DNA of 64,000 bases from Canna indica (Eukaryota > Streptophyta > Magnoliopsida > Zingiberales > Cannaceae). The stretch lies in contig CP136893.1 in the NCBI GenBank assembly GCA_034359265.1, forward strand, positions 45,147,501 through 45,211,500, written 5' to 3'. How positions within the stretch are numbered: position 1 is the stretch's first letter; each line of letters starts with the position of its first letter. The notes under the pieces are model-generated. The model saw only the letters and a list, made by a program, of their open reading frames with translations, had not been told where the DNA came from and searched no databases. This document shows positions 10,272-22,400 of the stretch, in pieces. A program made the translations under genes and the position numbers.

Positions 10272-11781
10272 TGTTAGCTAAAGGGTTCCTCCTTCATGCT
10301 TTATTCTCCTCATGATTATTTTGATGATAACAAACCTATTTAACAAGTGCTTGAAGTATGAAAATTGCAGGATCGATAAAAGACACGTCAAGCCTTATGT
10401 CTCTCGATCAATCTCCAAAATAGATCAATGCGTGCATCAAAAATGCTTTGGATAGCATGGAGAATCCTTTAAAGTTAAAGCACACTGAAGAACGAAGCCG
10501 GAAAACCAAGCGTGAAATGAGAGAGCCAAGATAAAATTTTCTAATTCTGGTTCGGTCGACCGAATGGTGTTAAGAAGTGGCAGCAGCCAATTCGGTCGAT
10601 CGACCGAATGATGCGCAAAAGAGACAATAGCCGCAGAAGGCTGCGTCAGTTGACCGACCAAAGCCAAAATATGGCAGAATGCTCATCGGTCGACCGATCG
10701 ATCGATCGGATGGCAAAGCGCGAGTCGCAGATATTGGCATCACTAATTCAGTCGACCGATTGGTAGACCGGATTCGGGATCGCCGAATCTCGCGACAGTC
10801 AGTCGACCGAATGGCGCATAATAGCTCCGATCAACCGATTGGTCGACGAATTGGAGATCGACAGTTTTGCGTCAACCGATCGACCCGTCGGTCGACCGAT
10901 CAGTGTAAAAATCTCCCAATAAGCTAGCGATCGATTGGTCGATCGACCGGACATCTATAATGGTAAAATTTATGCCCGTTGATGCCTTGTTTCAGCTGGG
11001 ATTATAAATACCCTCTTCTAACCTCTTTTGTACAACGTCTCTCAAATTTTTTGGATGGAGAAAGCTTCAAAGAGTGATTCAATAGCATCCTTCAACCTTC
11101 AAAGCGTTAAAGTTCATCCGCCTAAGTCTTGATCCCTTGCTGTCAAAAGAGTCTTCCTTCAAAGGGTTCATCAAGCCGATTAGGCGTAGAAAGAAGAAGC
11201 GTTTAAGTGTGATAAGCTGTCATTCCTCTCCTTGTAACAAGTTTTTGTTTTAATTTTGTTCTTCAACTCTTTGTATTTGAGTTTGAGTAAGACCTAGGTT
11301 GTTAGATCTTGTGTGGAAGTGGTTACCTTGTTGTGAAGGTGTAAAGCCACTTGTGTAAACTTAGTTTTGCTATGATTTGTTAAGTTGTCCCTTAGGGTTG
11401 AGGTGGAAGAGTGCTCTCGGTAAGAAGGCAGAGACTTCCGGGTGTGGAAGTGCCTTAGGTCGAGAGTGCGACTCTTCAAGTCAAAGTCCTCTTTGTAAGG
11501 GAAACAAGAATTAATCTTGTAAACCTAGTTTAGAAATCCTAAGCGGGGTGCTTAGGTAGTGGAGTAGGCATTAGGGCCGAACCACTATAAATAATTGTGT
11601 TAGCATTGCTCTCATTGTGCATTCATTTTTTATTTTCATTACTCGCTTTCGCATTTAGTTGTCAAATTATAACTTGCCTAAGTAATTTAAGAAAACAATT
11701 AAAATCGAATTAGGCAAAAAGAATTAGTCTAACATACTATTCACTCCCCCCCCCCCCTCTAGTGTGCCATTTTATACAACA
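10272..11781 (+). repeat. 3' LTR
   Basis: 1510 bp. Begins TGTTAGCTAAAGG and ends TACAACA, matching the 5' LTR with scattered substitutions. Its palindrome-rich segment (about 10550-10960) is shorter than in the 5' LTR, probably by slippage or recombination between repeats. Confidence 0.92.
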
Positions 11782-11859
11782 GGCGGCTCCAAGAGAGGGA
11801 AGGGAGGGGCGGCGGCTCCTCTCTTCAATTATGCATGTCAACCTTAGGTTTAATGTATT

Positions 11860-12990
11860 TTAGTTTTAACATATTATAAACATCAAAACCTCTAGTCTTA
11901 AAGTGGGTGTACATCCTAGACTTCCAAAGACCAAAGTTCAATTCATCGAACCTAGGAGGTGTGGAAAAAAATGACTCTAGTGTCATTTTTAGATCGAAAC
12001 AAAGTGTAGGAGAGATGGTAAAATCTCATACTATGACCCGCTCTGATACCAAATGTTGGTGAAATGGCCTACACTAGGAGGTGAATAGTGTGTTCGCTAA
12101 ACTTTACGGTAAATTCGGTTTTAATCATTTTCTTGATTACTTAGGCAAGTGCTCAATTTAACAATATGAATGTGGAAGTGTGTAAATAACATAAGTGATC
12201 AAAACACAATATAGGCAATGCAAACAAGATAGATTTATAGTGGCTCGGCCCCAATGCCTACTCCACTACCTAAGCACCCCGCGTAGGATTTCCAAATTTG
12301 ATTATGAGTGTTTTGATCCTTACAATGAGGAATTTAAATCGAAGAGTCTCCGCTCTCAACCTAAGGCACTTCCACATCCGAAAGTTTCCGTCTTCTTACC
12401 GAGAGCACTCTTCCACCTCAAACCCTAAGGTACAACAATCACTAATCCTAGTAAATCAATCTACCCGGTGGACTTATTCCTCAAACACAAAGGCTACCGC
12501 CCAATCTAACAAACCTAGCAACGTACCTAGGTTTACACAAGCTCAAATACAATGAAATAAACAATAAAATACAACATTAAATGGAGCAATAAATCAAACA
12601 ACAAATACTTAGCTCCAAACGAAACTCCCTAGTCCTCTTGATGCCTTGAGGTGATGAATCGATGAAGCTTGAAGGCTATATTAAGGAGTTGAGAGATCAA
12701 ACTAGGGCTTCACCAAAGAAGTGGCTCAATGAAGGCTTAGAGGGTGTAAAAGATGTCTCAATAGACTCAAAGGTTCCTTAGGAAGGCTCTCATGGCTTGT
12801 ATTTATAAGCCATGAAGAGAGAGGCCAAGACACCTCATCCCAACGGGCGTATTTTTGCTCGTTGGCACTGCCTGGTCGGTGGCCAGCTGATGGCCGATCG
12901 ACCAAACAGGCTATCCTCATAACGGGCTTTAATTCTGACATCTTCGGGATCAGTCTTAACCCATTTTGAGCAACATCCCTACGAGATTAT
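11860..12990 (-). mobile_element. truncated copy of the same LTR family, reverse orientation
   Basis: Read on the minus strand, an LTR end (about 12990 to 12054, ending near TGTTGGTG on the plus strand) is followed by the primer site (plus strand GCTCTGATACCA, 12040-12051). A gag start with ATG at 11986 then encodes MTLESFFSTPPRFDELNFGL. Coding continues to about 11875, where the copy is cut. The LTR part keeps the family's CCTACTCCACTACCTAAGCA segment but loses similarity near 12990, so the element is truncated at both ends. Confidence 0.75.
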
Positions 12991-13230
12991 CGGGCGGCAT
13001 CATCACCAATCACCCCATATCCTGCAATATATACATACACGACACACCTCAGGTACAAGAGATTTCAATTTCTATTACCTCCACCTCGAACATATTCTGA
13101 CTTGAGTGTCGGACTGCCTTCTACATGCCCCCCCTTCCCCCCTCACCGGAGTTGCACTTGACCAGAAGGCGCATCGGATCAGACCGCATCGCTCAAACTG
13201 CAGGCAAGAACAACAACATTATATTCTCTG
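12960..13230 (+). mobile_element. probable Ty3/gypsy LTR remnant
   Basis: TTGAGTGTCGGACTGCCTTC, a C-rich run, and AAGGCGCATCGGATCAGACC resemble the downstream half of plant gypsy LTRs. No ends or TSD were identified. Family call is by resemblance only. Confidence 0.3.
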
Positions 13231-13439
13231 GTCTAATTTATGGTAACTCAAGCTTCTTCCTAAATCCTTACCTTTCTTTGGAAATTACTACATGGTCGGG
13301 TACCTACCAGAGCTTATTTACACCATATAGGCCTTATTTCTTTTTTTGAGTGCCCCTTTTATCAAAACTAAACTGAATCCATCAATCATTTATTCTTTTT
13401 TTGCCCATACATTTCCTTTATGTGGTCTCTCCTCCAATC

Positions 13440-14030
13440 TAAAATTGGTCTAACTCTTTGACTTAGAAATCTATGGTTAGTTGGTGGTTGGTTAAAGTTG
13501 CCAAAAAAAATCAAATCGGGATGTTTCCTATAAAGATTTTACTTGATGTTATATTTTGGTTCACTTGGCACACAAGGAACGAAAAGGTTTACCTTATTAG
13601 GTAGCATTCCCCTAATAGCCTTATGATGAAAATTATTGCTTTCACCGCTCGAATTACTAATGCCCAAGTTCCTAAGGGCTCTTATATATCAATTACTACT
13701 TTGGCAGCTCCTTCTAAATGGATTCCTGATGGCTCATGTTGTGATCTGCAGGCAGGTTCTAGTTTCATGGCCAGGGACAAGATGAGAATTTGTTTCTACA
13801 TTACTAGCACATATCTGAAGAACATCTACTCTCCCGCACTCTCGGAATTGCTCTTGCAATTTTTCATGCTTTACAATTTGCTTCACGCCAGAACTTTACT
13901 TAAGTTATCATTGAATCAGACTCTAAGTTGCTTACACAAGCAGCTCAAAACCAATGCCAGATACCTTCAAGATTGAGATCTATTGTTAAACATATTCAGT
14001 CTCCTATTAAAGAACTTTCTTATTGTATTA
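13440..14030 (+). pseudogene. decayed LINE 3' portion (zf-RVT / RNase H region)
   Basis: One plus frame reads FWFTWHTRNEKVYLIR, the WxxWxxRN-type motif of the zinc-binding region at the end of plant L1 reverse transcriptases. It is followed after a stop by PKGSYISITTLAAPSKWIPD and GSC, resembling the start of the RNase H-like domain. Stops and small shifts break it throughout. No poly-A tail or TSD was located. Confidence 0.45.
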
Positions 14031-14288
14031 TTTTTTTCTATTTTAGTGACTATAACAAAGCAGCCCATTAGGGGCGCTCCTTATAACGAGGCAACAAGTC
14101 CTTTATGTAATGGGGGGTGCTCCTTGTAATAAATTAAAACACGGGCACTCTAGTATAATAAATCAACAGAACAATCAATTTTACCATTGCAAAAGAACTC
14201 AAATATATTTTATATTTTTCTTAACTGCAGGAACCAAAATAGGAGTGCCGTAACCTAAAATATAATATACATTGCCCCTTTTACTTTA

Positions 14289-14861
14289 GGGAAAATTAAT
14301 GAAAATGTCATGAACTATTGAGTTTTTAACAAATCCGGCTCATATTTTTATTTGTAACTAATTTATACTCGAACTTTCATTTTGGTATCAATTGTATACT
14401 CCTGTCAGCTAAGTGTTAAAGTGTTTGTTATATGCTGACGTAGACTGCACAGTCAGCATAAATAAATTAATTTTTTATTCAAAATTATCTCGTCATCAAA
14501 TGATCCACGTCTGCAAGATCAGTTAAAAATATATATTAAAAAACTCTTCAATGTCACGTTAGCCATACCTTAAAAAAAGGAAAAAAAATTGAAGAGATTT
14601 TTAATATTTTTTTTAAATTGGTCTTGCTGGCGTGGTTTATTTGATGACGAGACAATTTTGAATAAAAAATTGATTTATTTATGCTGACCGTGCAGTAACT
14701 ACCGTCCACGTCAGTATATAACAGACACTTTAACACTTAGCTGACGAGAGTATATAATTAATACCAAAATGAAAGTTCGAGTATAAATTAGTTATAAATA
14801 AAAGTACGAGCCGGAATTGTTAAAAACCTCAATAGTTCATTATATTTTCTTTAATTTTTTC
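14289..14861. mobile_element. foldback MULE-type MITE
   Basis: The two halves (14289-14550 and about 14575-14861) are long inverted copies of each other, sharing for example TCATGAACTATTGAG and AAAGTTCGAGTATAAATTAG in opposite orientation. They are separated by a short A-rich loop. Flanking 9-mers TTTACTTTA (14280-14288) and TTTACTTTG (14862-14870) form a TSD with one mismatch. Nine-bp duplications and long terminal inverted repeats point to the Mutator superfamily. It has no coding capacity and lies about 0.1 kb upstream of the presumed first exon of the host gene. Confidence 0.85.
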
Positions 14862-14979
14862 TTTACTTTGTTGCAGGAATATTTTCAAGCATTGGAAATT
14901 AATGAAGAAAAATATTTCAATAATTTAATCATGTTCATTTATTTTTTTCCTTGCCGTGTGGAGAAAAAAATTAAACACA

Positions 14980-15131
14980 GAAGAGAGAGAGAGAGTTGGG
15001 TTTCGCAGGAAGAACTCTCACAAGAGGGTATATTCCGTGCGTTGATCCTCCTCTGCTTACCTCTTTTAAACGCAAACTGCAAAGTAAACGACGCGCAGTC
15101 TTTGTTTCTTGCTCCTCTCCTGCGATTTCAG
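14980..15131 (+). other. presumed 5' UTR exon of the ankyrin/RCC1 gene
   Basis: CT/GA-rich leader-like sequence ends GATTTCAG before donor GTATATTC at 15132. The next likely acceptor is TAATTGCAG ending 16160, giving a second leader segment 16161-16416 before the ATG. The transcription start is not determined; 15132-16160 holds no other gene signal. Confidence 0.5.
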
Positions 15132-16416
15132 GTATATTCTTCCTCCTAGTTTTGATTTGATTTCGTGCCACGGCACTCGGTGGCTCCAATTGAGCATGAT
15201 TTGTTGAGATTTCTCTATTTTCTTTCGGGTATTTGTACCAATATATGGTCTTTCTGCTTCATTTTTTCTCTGTGAATGCTAGGGTTTTTTGCGGTGACAT
15301 TTGTTCTTGAGCCCGATGCGCTGGTTAAAAATCTTACTTTTCGTATGTTTTCCTCCCAAATATGTCATCTTGAAGACTTCTGTTCGGGAAGCTCCTTGAT
15401 CTTGTAAGGGTTGTCTACTTTGGCGGTGAATTTGGCACTGTCATGGCTATGTTTTCCATCTCGAGAGTTTTTTCTTCCTTTGGACATGCGATGTGAATCC
15501 TGAAATTTTCGTGGATTATTGTTTAAATAAATATCAGATTTTGTTTCCTTTTTCCATGTGAAATTTCTGCTTTTGATGACTTCATCAGGGACTTGTGCGT
15601 GTTTTCATATACTGCTGGATCTGGAAGTAATGTCCCTTTAGTTTTACATGAAAATGCAGTTTGTTGCAATTATATTGTTATACTACTTTTATTGTAAAAA
15701 AAAAGATTGTTAGATGTGCTCTTTCTAAGTAAACTTCATGGGACAGGACAAATCAATAGAATTTCTTTTTTCTAAGTAAACTTCATGGGACTTTTAAATG
15801 AAGATGGAAATTAATTTGATGCTGTCTAATTGAGCTTCTTTCTTTTTGATAAAACATTTTTTGTCCTTAAAGGTGAAAAAAAGATTTTTATGTTTTTTTT
15901 ATTTCTATTTTACAGTAACATCCTTAGGTCTAACCGTCTAATCTTAGTTGCTGATAGATTATAGTATGCTTTCCTCTTAGATGGATTAAGTAATTATCAT
16001 GAGCATTTTTCCCCTTAAAACTCTAGCTGCTGCACCTTTCTAACTAATTATTTGAACTTTATAAGGAAAATTTATCAATAGTTTTTTTTAATAGATGTTG
16101 TTGGTATAATTAGTTTCACTAGACATCTGACTATAATACTTTTTTTGTTGATAATTGCAGAACTACCTTATGCTGTCATTGTTGTTTCATATTCAAGGTT
16201 GTTTGTATTGTGTCGCATGGTGTTCAATCATCTTGCTACCCGAAATTCTCTAACAACTGCAAACTAGCTTTGAGGTGGTATCTGCTTTCAGCCTGCAAAA
16301 TGGATTAGGCTGTACTGTATAGAAGTTGATCTTGTAGAACAGTCTCAGCTCTCCTAGTAATAAACTTTTCCAGCTACTATCAAGCTTATTTGATTAGGAC
16401 ATATAGAAAATTGTAT

Positions 16417-19400
16417 ATGGAGAGTCTGGTGCCACATTCAGGCTCAGTAAAGCAGTTGTCTACTCGCAAAATTTCTTCAAATAATTCTCAGAAAGATTTG
16501 TGGTTTATATGCAAACAAGGGTCTTTAGCTGAACTCGATTCAGCTTTGTCACTGAAGAAGAATGGGGGAAACATCAATGTGAGAAATGCATTTGGTCTTA
16601 CTCCTCTTCATATTGCAACGTGGAGGAATCATGTGCCCATTGTGAAGAGGCTTCTTGCTGCTGGTGCTGATCCTAATGCAAGGGTATGCATGTTATCCAG
16701 ATGCTTTTTTTTTCTAAACATTGCCTCTTCATCTGGTGCTGATCACTTGCTGGGGGGCATGGTAGATTATAATGTTCTTACAAGTAAAATTCTAAAATTC
16801 TTGCCATTTGTTGTTCTAAATTTATAGTTTTTGGTCAACAACCAGACTTAAATCTATGCTTTGTTCTTGGGATCTTATATTTGTTTAATATATTCAAATC
16901 CCTTAGATAAACCTATTGATTTTCAGGATGGGGAGTCAGGATGGAGCAGTCTCCACAGGGCACTTCATTTTGGTCACCTTGCTATAGCTAGTGTTCTTCT
17001 ACAGGCTGGTGCATCCCTCACTTTAGAAGACTCTAAATGTCGTACTCCTGTCAATCTTCTTTCTGGACCTGTATCTCTGGCTGTTGGAAATACATTTGAT
17101 TCAGGTACTTATTTTCCTTCAAGAGTTTAAGATAATTGAACTAATTCTTTTACCTGTAAAATTGGTATTACCTGTTAGCTATCAAATATTTTTTCAGGGA
17201 ATTCTTATATTCTTTGTCGGGTGAGTTCATGCTTGTTGTGTTGTTTTTTCATACATGCTAAAAAAAAATCATTTTGTCCACTCAACAATTTCTTCCAGTA
17301 TCATTATTTAATTGTATCTTCATTCTTCTTATTTATGTGTCATTCTAGTTGCCACGGAAGTTTTTAGTTGGGGAAGTGGGACAAACTATCAGCTGGGAAC
17401 AGGAAATGCTCACATCCAGAAGTTGCCATGTAAAGTTGATGCACTTCAGGGCTCTTATATTAAGAAAATTGCTGCTTCCAAGTTCCACAGTGTAGCAGTT
17501 GGTTCTGATGGAAAACTCTATACATGGGGATTTGGAAGGGGGGGTCGGTTAGGCCATCCTGATTTTGATGTTCACAGGTATCTGGTTACTCTACTATTTA
17601 TTGCCTATTCTGAAATTCATATAACCGGGGGCAAACACAGTCTGTTATGAGTATAACCGGGGGCACTACGGTATGAAAAACCGGTATACAGTATACTGTT
17701 GGTACCGGGTGTACCGATACATGCCGGGAGGTATGCCTGGTATTGGGTTTGTACCGCCCGGTATAGGTGGTACCCACCCGATATTAGGTGGTACTGTTCA
17801 GTATGCCCATACCTTGATGTATTTGACTACTTAAATTAAGAATTTTATGGATGTTTTTCATCATTTCTTGGTAAAGTATGGTATTTTATAGCTTTAAACT
17901 TTATTTTAAACTCCAAATTTGAAGATCAAAGTGAAATTTAACAATATTTGAGTTCAAAACTATCCCGATAAAATATCGTACCCCTTTTCGGTACAAAATC
18001 CGAGATTTTGAACCGTGATTTGTGAACATGCTTAAGCAAATAAATTTAGGCTTGTATAAGATTGTTAAAAGAGGACAACTGATGAACTACTTAATATATG
18101 TGTATATGTATAATACTAAATGCATAAACAATTCTATAAAATGGATGTTCATTAACTGATCACCACAAGCATTAGTGCTAATCTCTGTTCAAGCTCATCT
18201 TGATTGATTCATGCTTGTATATTTATTTATCATATCGAATGAATATAAGCGGCCTATTACAAAAATGGGTGGTTAACAGCTAACTTGGTTCATTTTCATC
18301 CCTAATTCTGGTGTTGTTTACCATTGGAAGGCAATTTTATTTGTTATTTGAAAGTTTGTAGCAATATCAAAAATGTATATATGTAATTTTATTTATTAGT
18401 TTCTAGTTGAGCAGTTGAGCGAGAAATGTGTTATGTTGGTGTATAGGATCTTCATTCGGTATTATCCTAAACTATTTTATGTGAAGTTTAAGTATGATGT
18501 GTCTTTATTTAGCCTAGAAATGAATTCTTATAATGGTTTCCCATTGCCATGCTTTGTTCTATTGTGAAGTGGTCAGGCTGCTGTGATCACTCCTCGACAA
18601 GTCATGTTGGGGTTGGGTTCTCGTCAAGTGAAAGTTGTTGCAGCTGCTAAGCATCATACAGTAATTGCCACAGAGAGTGGGGAGGTCTTTACTTGGGGAT
18701 CAAACAGAGGTATTCTGTTCTTTCACTTGATTCAGTTTGCTGATATGATAAACATGTGCTTTGGTGCTGATAAAGAACTGTTTCCTTGTTATCATCATAC
18801 TTAATCTCATTTTTCCCATTTATCTCTTATCTCAGTTATTGCTATATTTTCGCTCTCATCTGATCAGGACCTGAGAGCTAATGCTAGGTTCATGACATTC
18901 AGCTTTTAGAATGAGTTCTTATTGGCTCTGGTATAAATATTACACGCAGAGGGTCAGCTTGGCTATACTTCTGTTGATACACAGTCCACACCAAGGCGAG
19001 TTGGTTCCCTAAAAGCAAAAGTAATTTCGGTTGCTGCTGCAAGCAAACATTCTGCTGCAGTTGCTGAGTCTGGTGAAGTTTTTACATGGGGCTGCAATAA
19101 GGAAGGTCAGCTTGGTTATGGTACCTCCAACTCAGCCTCAAATTCCTTACCAAGAATGGTTGAATACTTGAAAGGGAAAGTCTTCAAAGAAGTTTCTGCA
19201 GCAAAGTATCATACAATAGTCCTAGGAGCTGATGGTGAGGTAAGTATCCGTCCAGATGTTTGTAACAAGCTAACAATAACAAGATCAAGTTCGCTAACCC
19301 CTAATGGGAACAATGGTAAATAATTATAAGTCAGCTAAGATTGCCAACAAATATTATGGGAAGCAACTACAATGAACATGTAAATAAATTAAATGTTTCA

Positions 19401-22400
19401 TAGTAGTTAGTCTATACTGTTTCCGCTCTTTCCAGCTAGCTTCCTGCAAGTTACAATATATTTTCTTCACCAAATATTTGTCACTTTTAACATCACTTAG
19501 CAAACCCTACTTTTCATAGTGATGATTGTTAAGGGTATAGAAGTATAGGTTACACACCTTTCCTAATGGCTGAAGCTTTTCGGATAAAATGATCATCCAA
19601 TGAAATTTTAATATCATAGCAAGAGGTCTTGTATCTAACTTTTGACAAAATCAGCTTAAAAAGCTATACATGCCAATTAAATTAAAACAACTAATGTCTT
19701 GGGCTTGGGCTACTCTAGTCTATCTACTCGCCACACTTGAGGGGAATGTTAACTGTTAAGAAGATAAAAAGTATAGTTTTGATCTTTTCTAGCTTTTGAG
19801 GTGGAATGGTATTTACCAAAAAGTTAACATGGTATTTGAGCAAGAGATCCTATCTTCTCAATCATGCTGAAGTCGTGCATAAATATAGATCCCATAGTTT
19901 AGTTAAGTCAATCCATGTGTTGGGTTTACTTTAGTCCAACATACCTATCTGCATGTGAAGAAGAGTTTTAGAATATATAAATATAGGTTGCAGCTTTCCT
20001 AACAAGTTAAGCTCTTGGGATAAGTAACCCAATCAAATCTTTACATTGTCCAAGCAAGACTGCAAGAGCTCTTGTGTTTCAATCCTTTTGGGTACACATT
20101 TATATAATTAAATTAAGGAGTCCACATTTTAGGCTTGGGCTAATCTAGTATAGTCTACATCTCACACATAAGATTGGGTTTCTTTCCTACTGGTTTAAGT
20201 TTTTAGATGGAATGACTTGATAAAAAAGTTGCAAGTGGTCACGCTTACATACTTTCCATCTCTAACCTGCCAATGCTTGTTGTCCAATCTGTACATGTGA
20301 TTCATTCTATATTTTTGAGCAAGGTCTACAAGTGGTCTACTTGTTATATATGCCATGCTACCAATTTCATAGCCTGAGATAAATTTCAGATCATGATGCC
20401 CTGTTGCCTATCCTGTTGGTCCAACTTGAAACTAATGCCCATTTCGAACATCTATACAAATGAATTATAGCACCACAGTTTCATTTCAACTAGTGGTGCC
20501 TAAATTTTGGAGTTCCGTTGTCATCTTGAACTTACTAAATTATTTCTGTTTGCTTATGATATTGTTGTTTGTTACCTTATTTTCTTGCAGGTGTTTACTT
20601 GGGGTCATAGGCTTGTCATCCCAAGACGTGTTATTATTAGCAGAAATATAAAGAAAAGCGGAAATGCACCACTCAAGTTTCACCGAATGGAGCGGCTTCA
20701 TGTTATCTCAGTTGCTGCTGGAATGGTTCATAGCACAGCCCTTAGTGATGATGGTGCTCTGTTTTATTGGGTTTCCTCGGATCCTGACTTAAGATGCCAA
20801 CAGGTATGATTATTCATGATTAGCTTGTTCCTGCAATAAAGATGTCAAAATAGGGAATGGAAGCTTGTGATCTTTGCAGTTCTGTGCATCTGTTCATTTC
20901 TTTTCTTTTTCTTAACTTCTCTTTTCTTTCACATTTAGCTTTATTCAATGTGTGGAAGGAATATCGCTAGCATTTCAGCAGGAAAGTATTGGACTGCTGC
21001 TGTTACTACAACAGGAGATGTGTATATGTGGGATGGGAAGAAATGCAAAGATGAGATTCCCATTCCAAGTCGCTTGAATGGTGTTAAAAGAGCTACTTCA
21101 GTTTGTGTTGGTGAGACACATTTGTTAGCTCTTTGTGCTCTTTATCATCCTATTTATCTTCCCTCATCAGAGATCCCTGCATCAAAACCAATAGAAGAGG
21201 CCAATGGTGAAGTGGAGCATGTAGATGATATTCCTTTTAATGATATTAATGTTGAGAACCCTAGCACCATTCCGAATGATGATGTTTGTAGCAAGAATAA
21301 ACCAAGTCTAAAGAGCTTATGTGAGAAAGTAGCAGCAGAATTTTTGGTAGAGCCAAGAAATGCTATACAACTATTGGAAATTGCTGACTCTTTGGAGGCT
21401 AATGATCTTAGAAACTATTGCGAGGTACTTTCTTATATCTTTCTCTGCTCACTAAATTGAAATAAGATTTGGTGCTCCCTTTTTCCCATGTTTCATGATC
21501 TAAAAGTTAAGTGTCATGCAGGAAATAGCTATACGCAACATTGATTATATCCTCACTGTCTCGGCAACGGCAATTGCATGTGCCTCACCTGATGTTTTGG
21601 TAAAGCTTGAAAAACTACTTGATACAAGATCTTCGGAGCCCTGGAGTTATCGATGCCTTCCTACACCAACAGCTACTTTCCCTGCCATTATCAATAGTGA
21701 TGAGGAGGATAATGAGAATGGATGTTTTAAACTTAGAGACATTGGTGAAAATGTACTTAAAAGGCATGAGGGCTCAAGAGTTGATTTATCCCCCAAAACT
21801 GATTGTATTACTGATCAAGCTGCCCTGAAAAAAGTTAGAATGCTTAAGAAAAAATTGCAGCAGATAGAGATCCTTGAGGCTAAGCAATTGAATGGGCATC
21901 ATCTTGATGACCAACAAATTGCAAAGCTTCAAACCAGGTCTTCACTTGAATATGCACTTGCAGAGCTAGGCTTTCCACTTGAAACAGAGTCTAACTCATC
22001 ATTTTCTGGCTTATCAGATGCAAAGGGGAACAAGAAGGCAGAGATTTCCAGAAAACAGAGGAGAAATAACAAACAGAAGGCAACAAAATCTGAAGTTCTA
22101 TCAGCAGATACTGAAATTGAAGTATGTGAAGAACAGAATTCTGTTAAAAAAATTCCAGTTGACAAAACTCTTGAAGTTCCTCAACATGTGGTAATCTCGG
22201 ATTTCTCTTTGTTATCACCTTTTATTTAATCTCTTTAGTAGTAACTTTATCTTCTCCTCTGTATTGAACCTTGAAAGGTAAGTTCATGTTACAAAACTTA
22301 TCTTCTGAATGTTTTATCTTGATTTTAAAAATTCTCAGTATGAAGCTCCTTATTTTCTCCCCTTTATTATTATTCTTTTCTTTCTAGATTTACTTCAACT

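Larger units (their letters stand above)
3132..11781 (+). mobile_element. Sirevirus-like LTR retrotransposon lacking pol
   Basis: Two long direct repeats (3132-4687 and 10272-11781) both begin TGTTAGCT and end ACAACA. They flank a primer-binding site (4690-4701), a broken gag, a 1.9-kb non-coding stretch, one 366-codon ORF (8674-9774), a purine-rich tandem array and a polypurine tract (10257-10271). Flanking pentamers GGCAG (3127-3131) and GGCGG (11782-11786) form a TSD with one mismatch. I see no protease, integrase, reverse transcriptase or RNase H, so it would depend on another element's enzymes. Palindrome-rich LTRs, several purine tracts and an extra 3' ORF are features I associate with Sireviruses; the assignment is inference. 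A solo LTR (5348-6768) is nested inside. Confidence 0.9.

Noticed and set aside
12040..12051. GCTCTGATACCA, possible tRNA 3' end
   Set aside because: It is the reversed primer-binding site of an LTR element; no tRNA cloverleaf around it.
16390..16416. In-frame extension upstream of the ankyrin/RCC1 ATG
   Set aside because: It would need a TTG start; the first ATG at 16417 is the plausible start.
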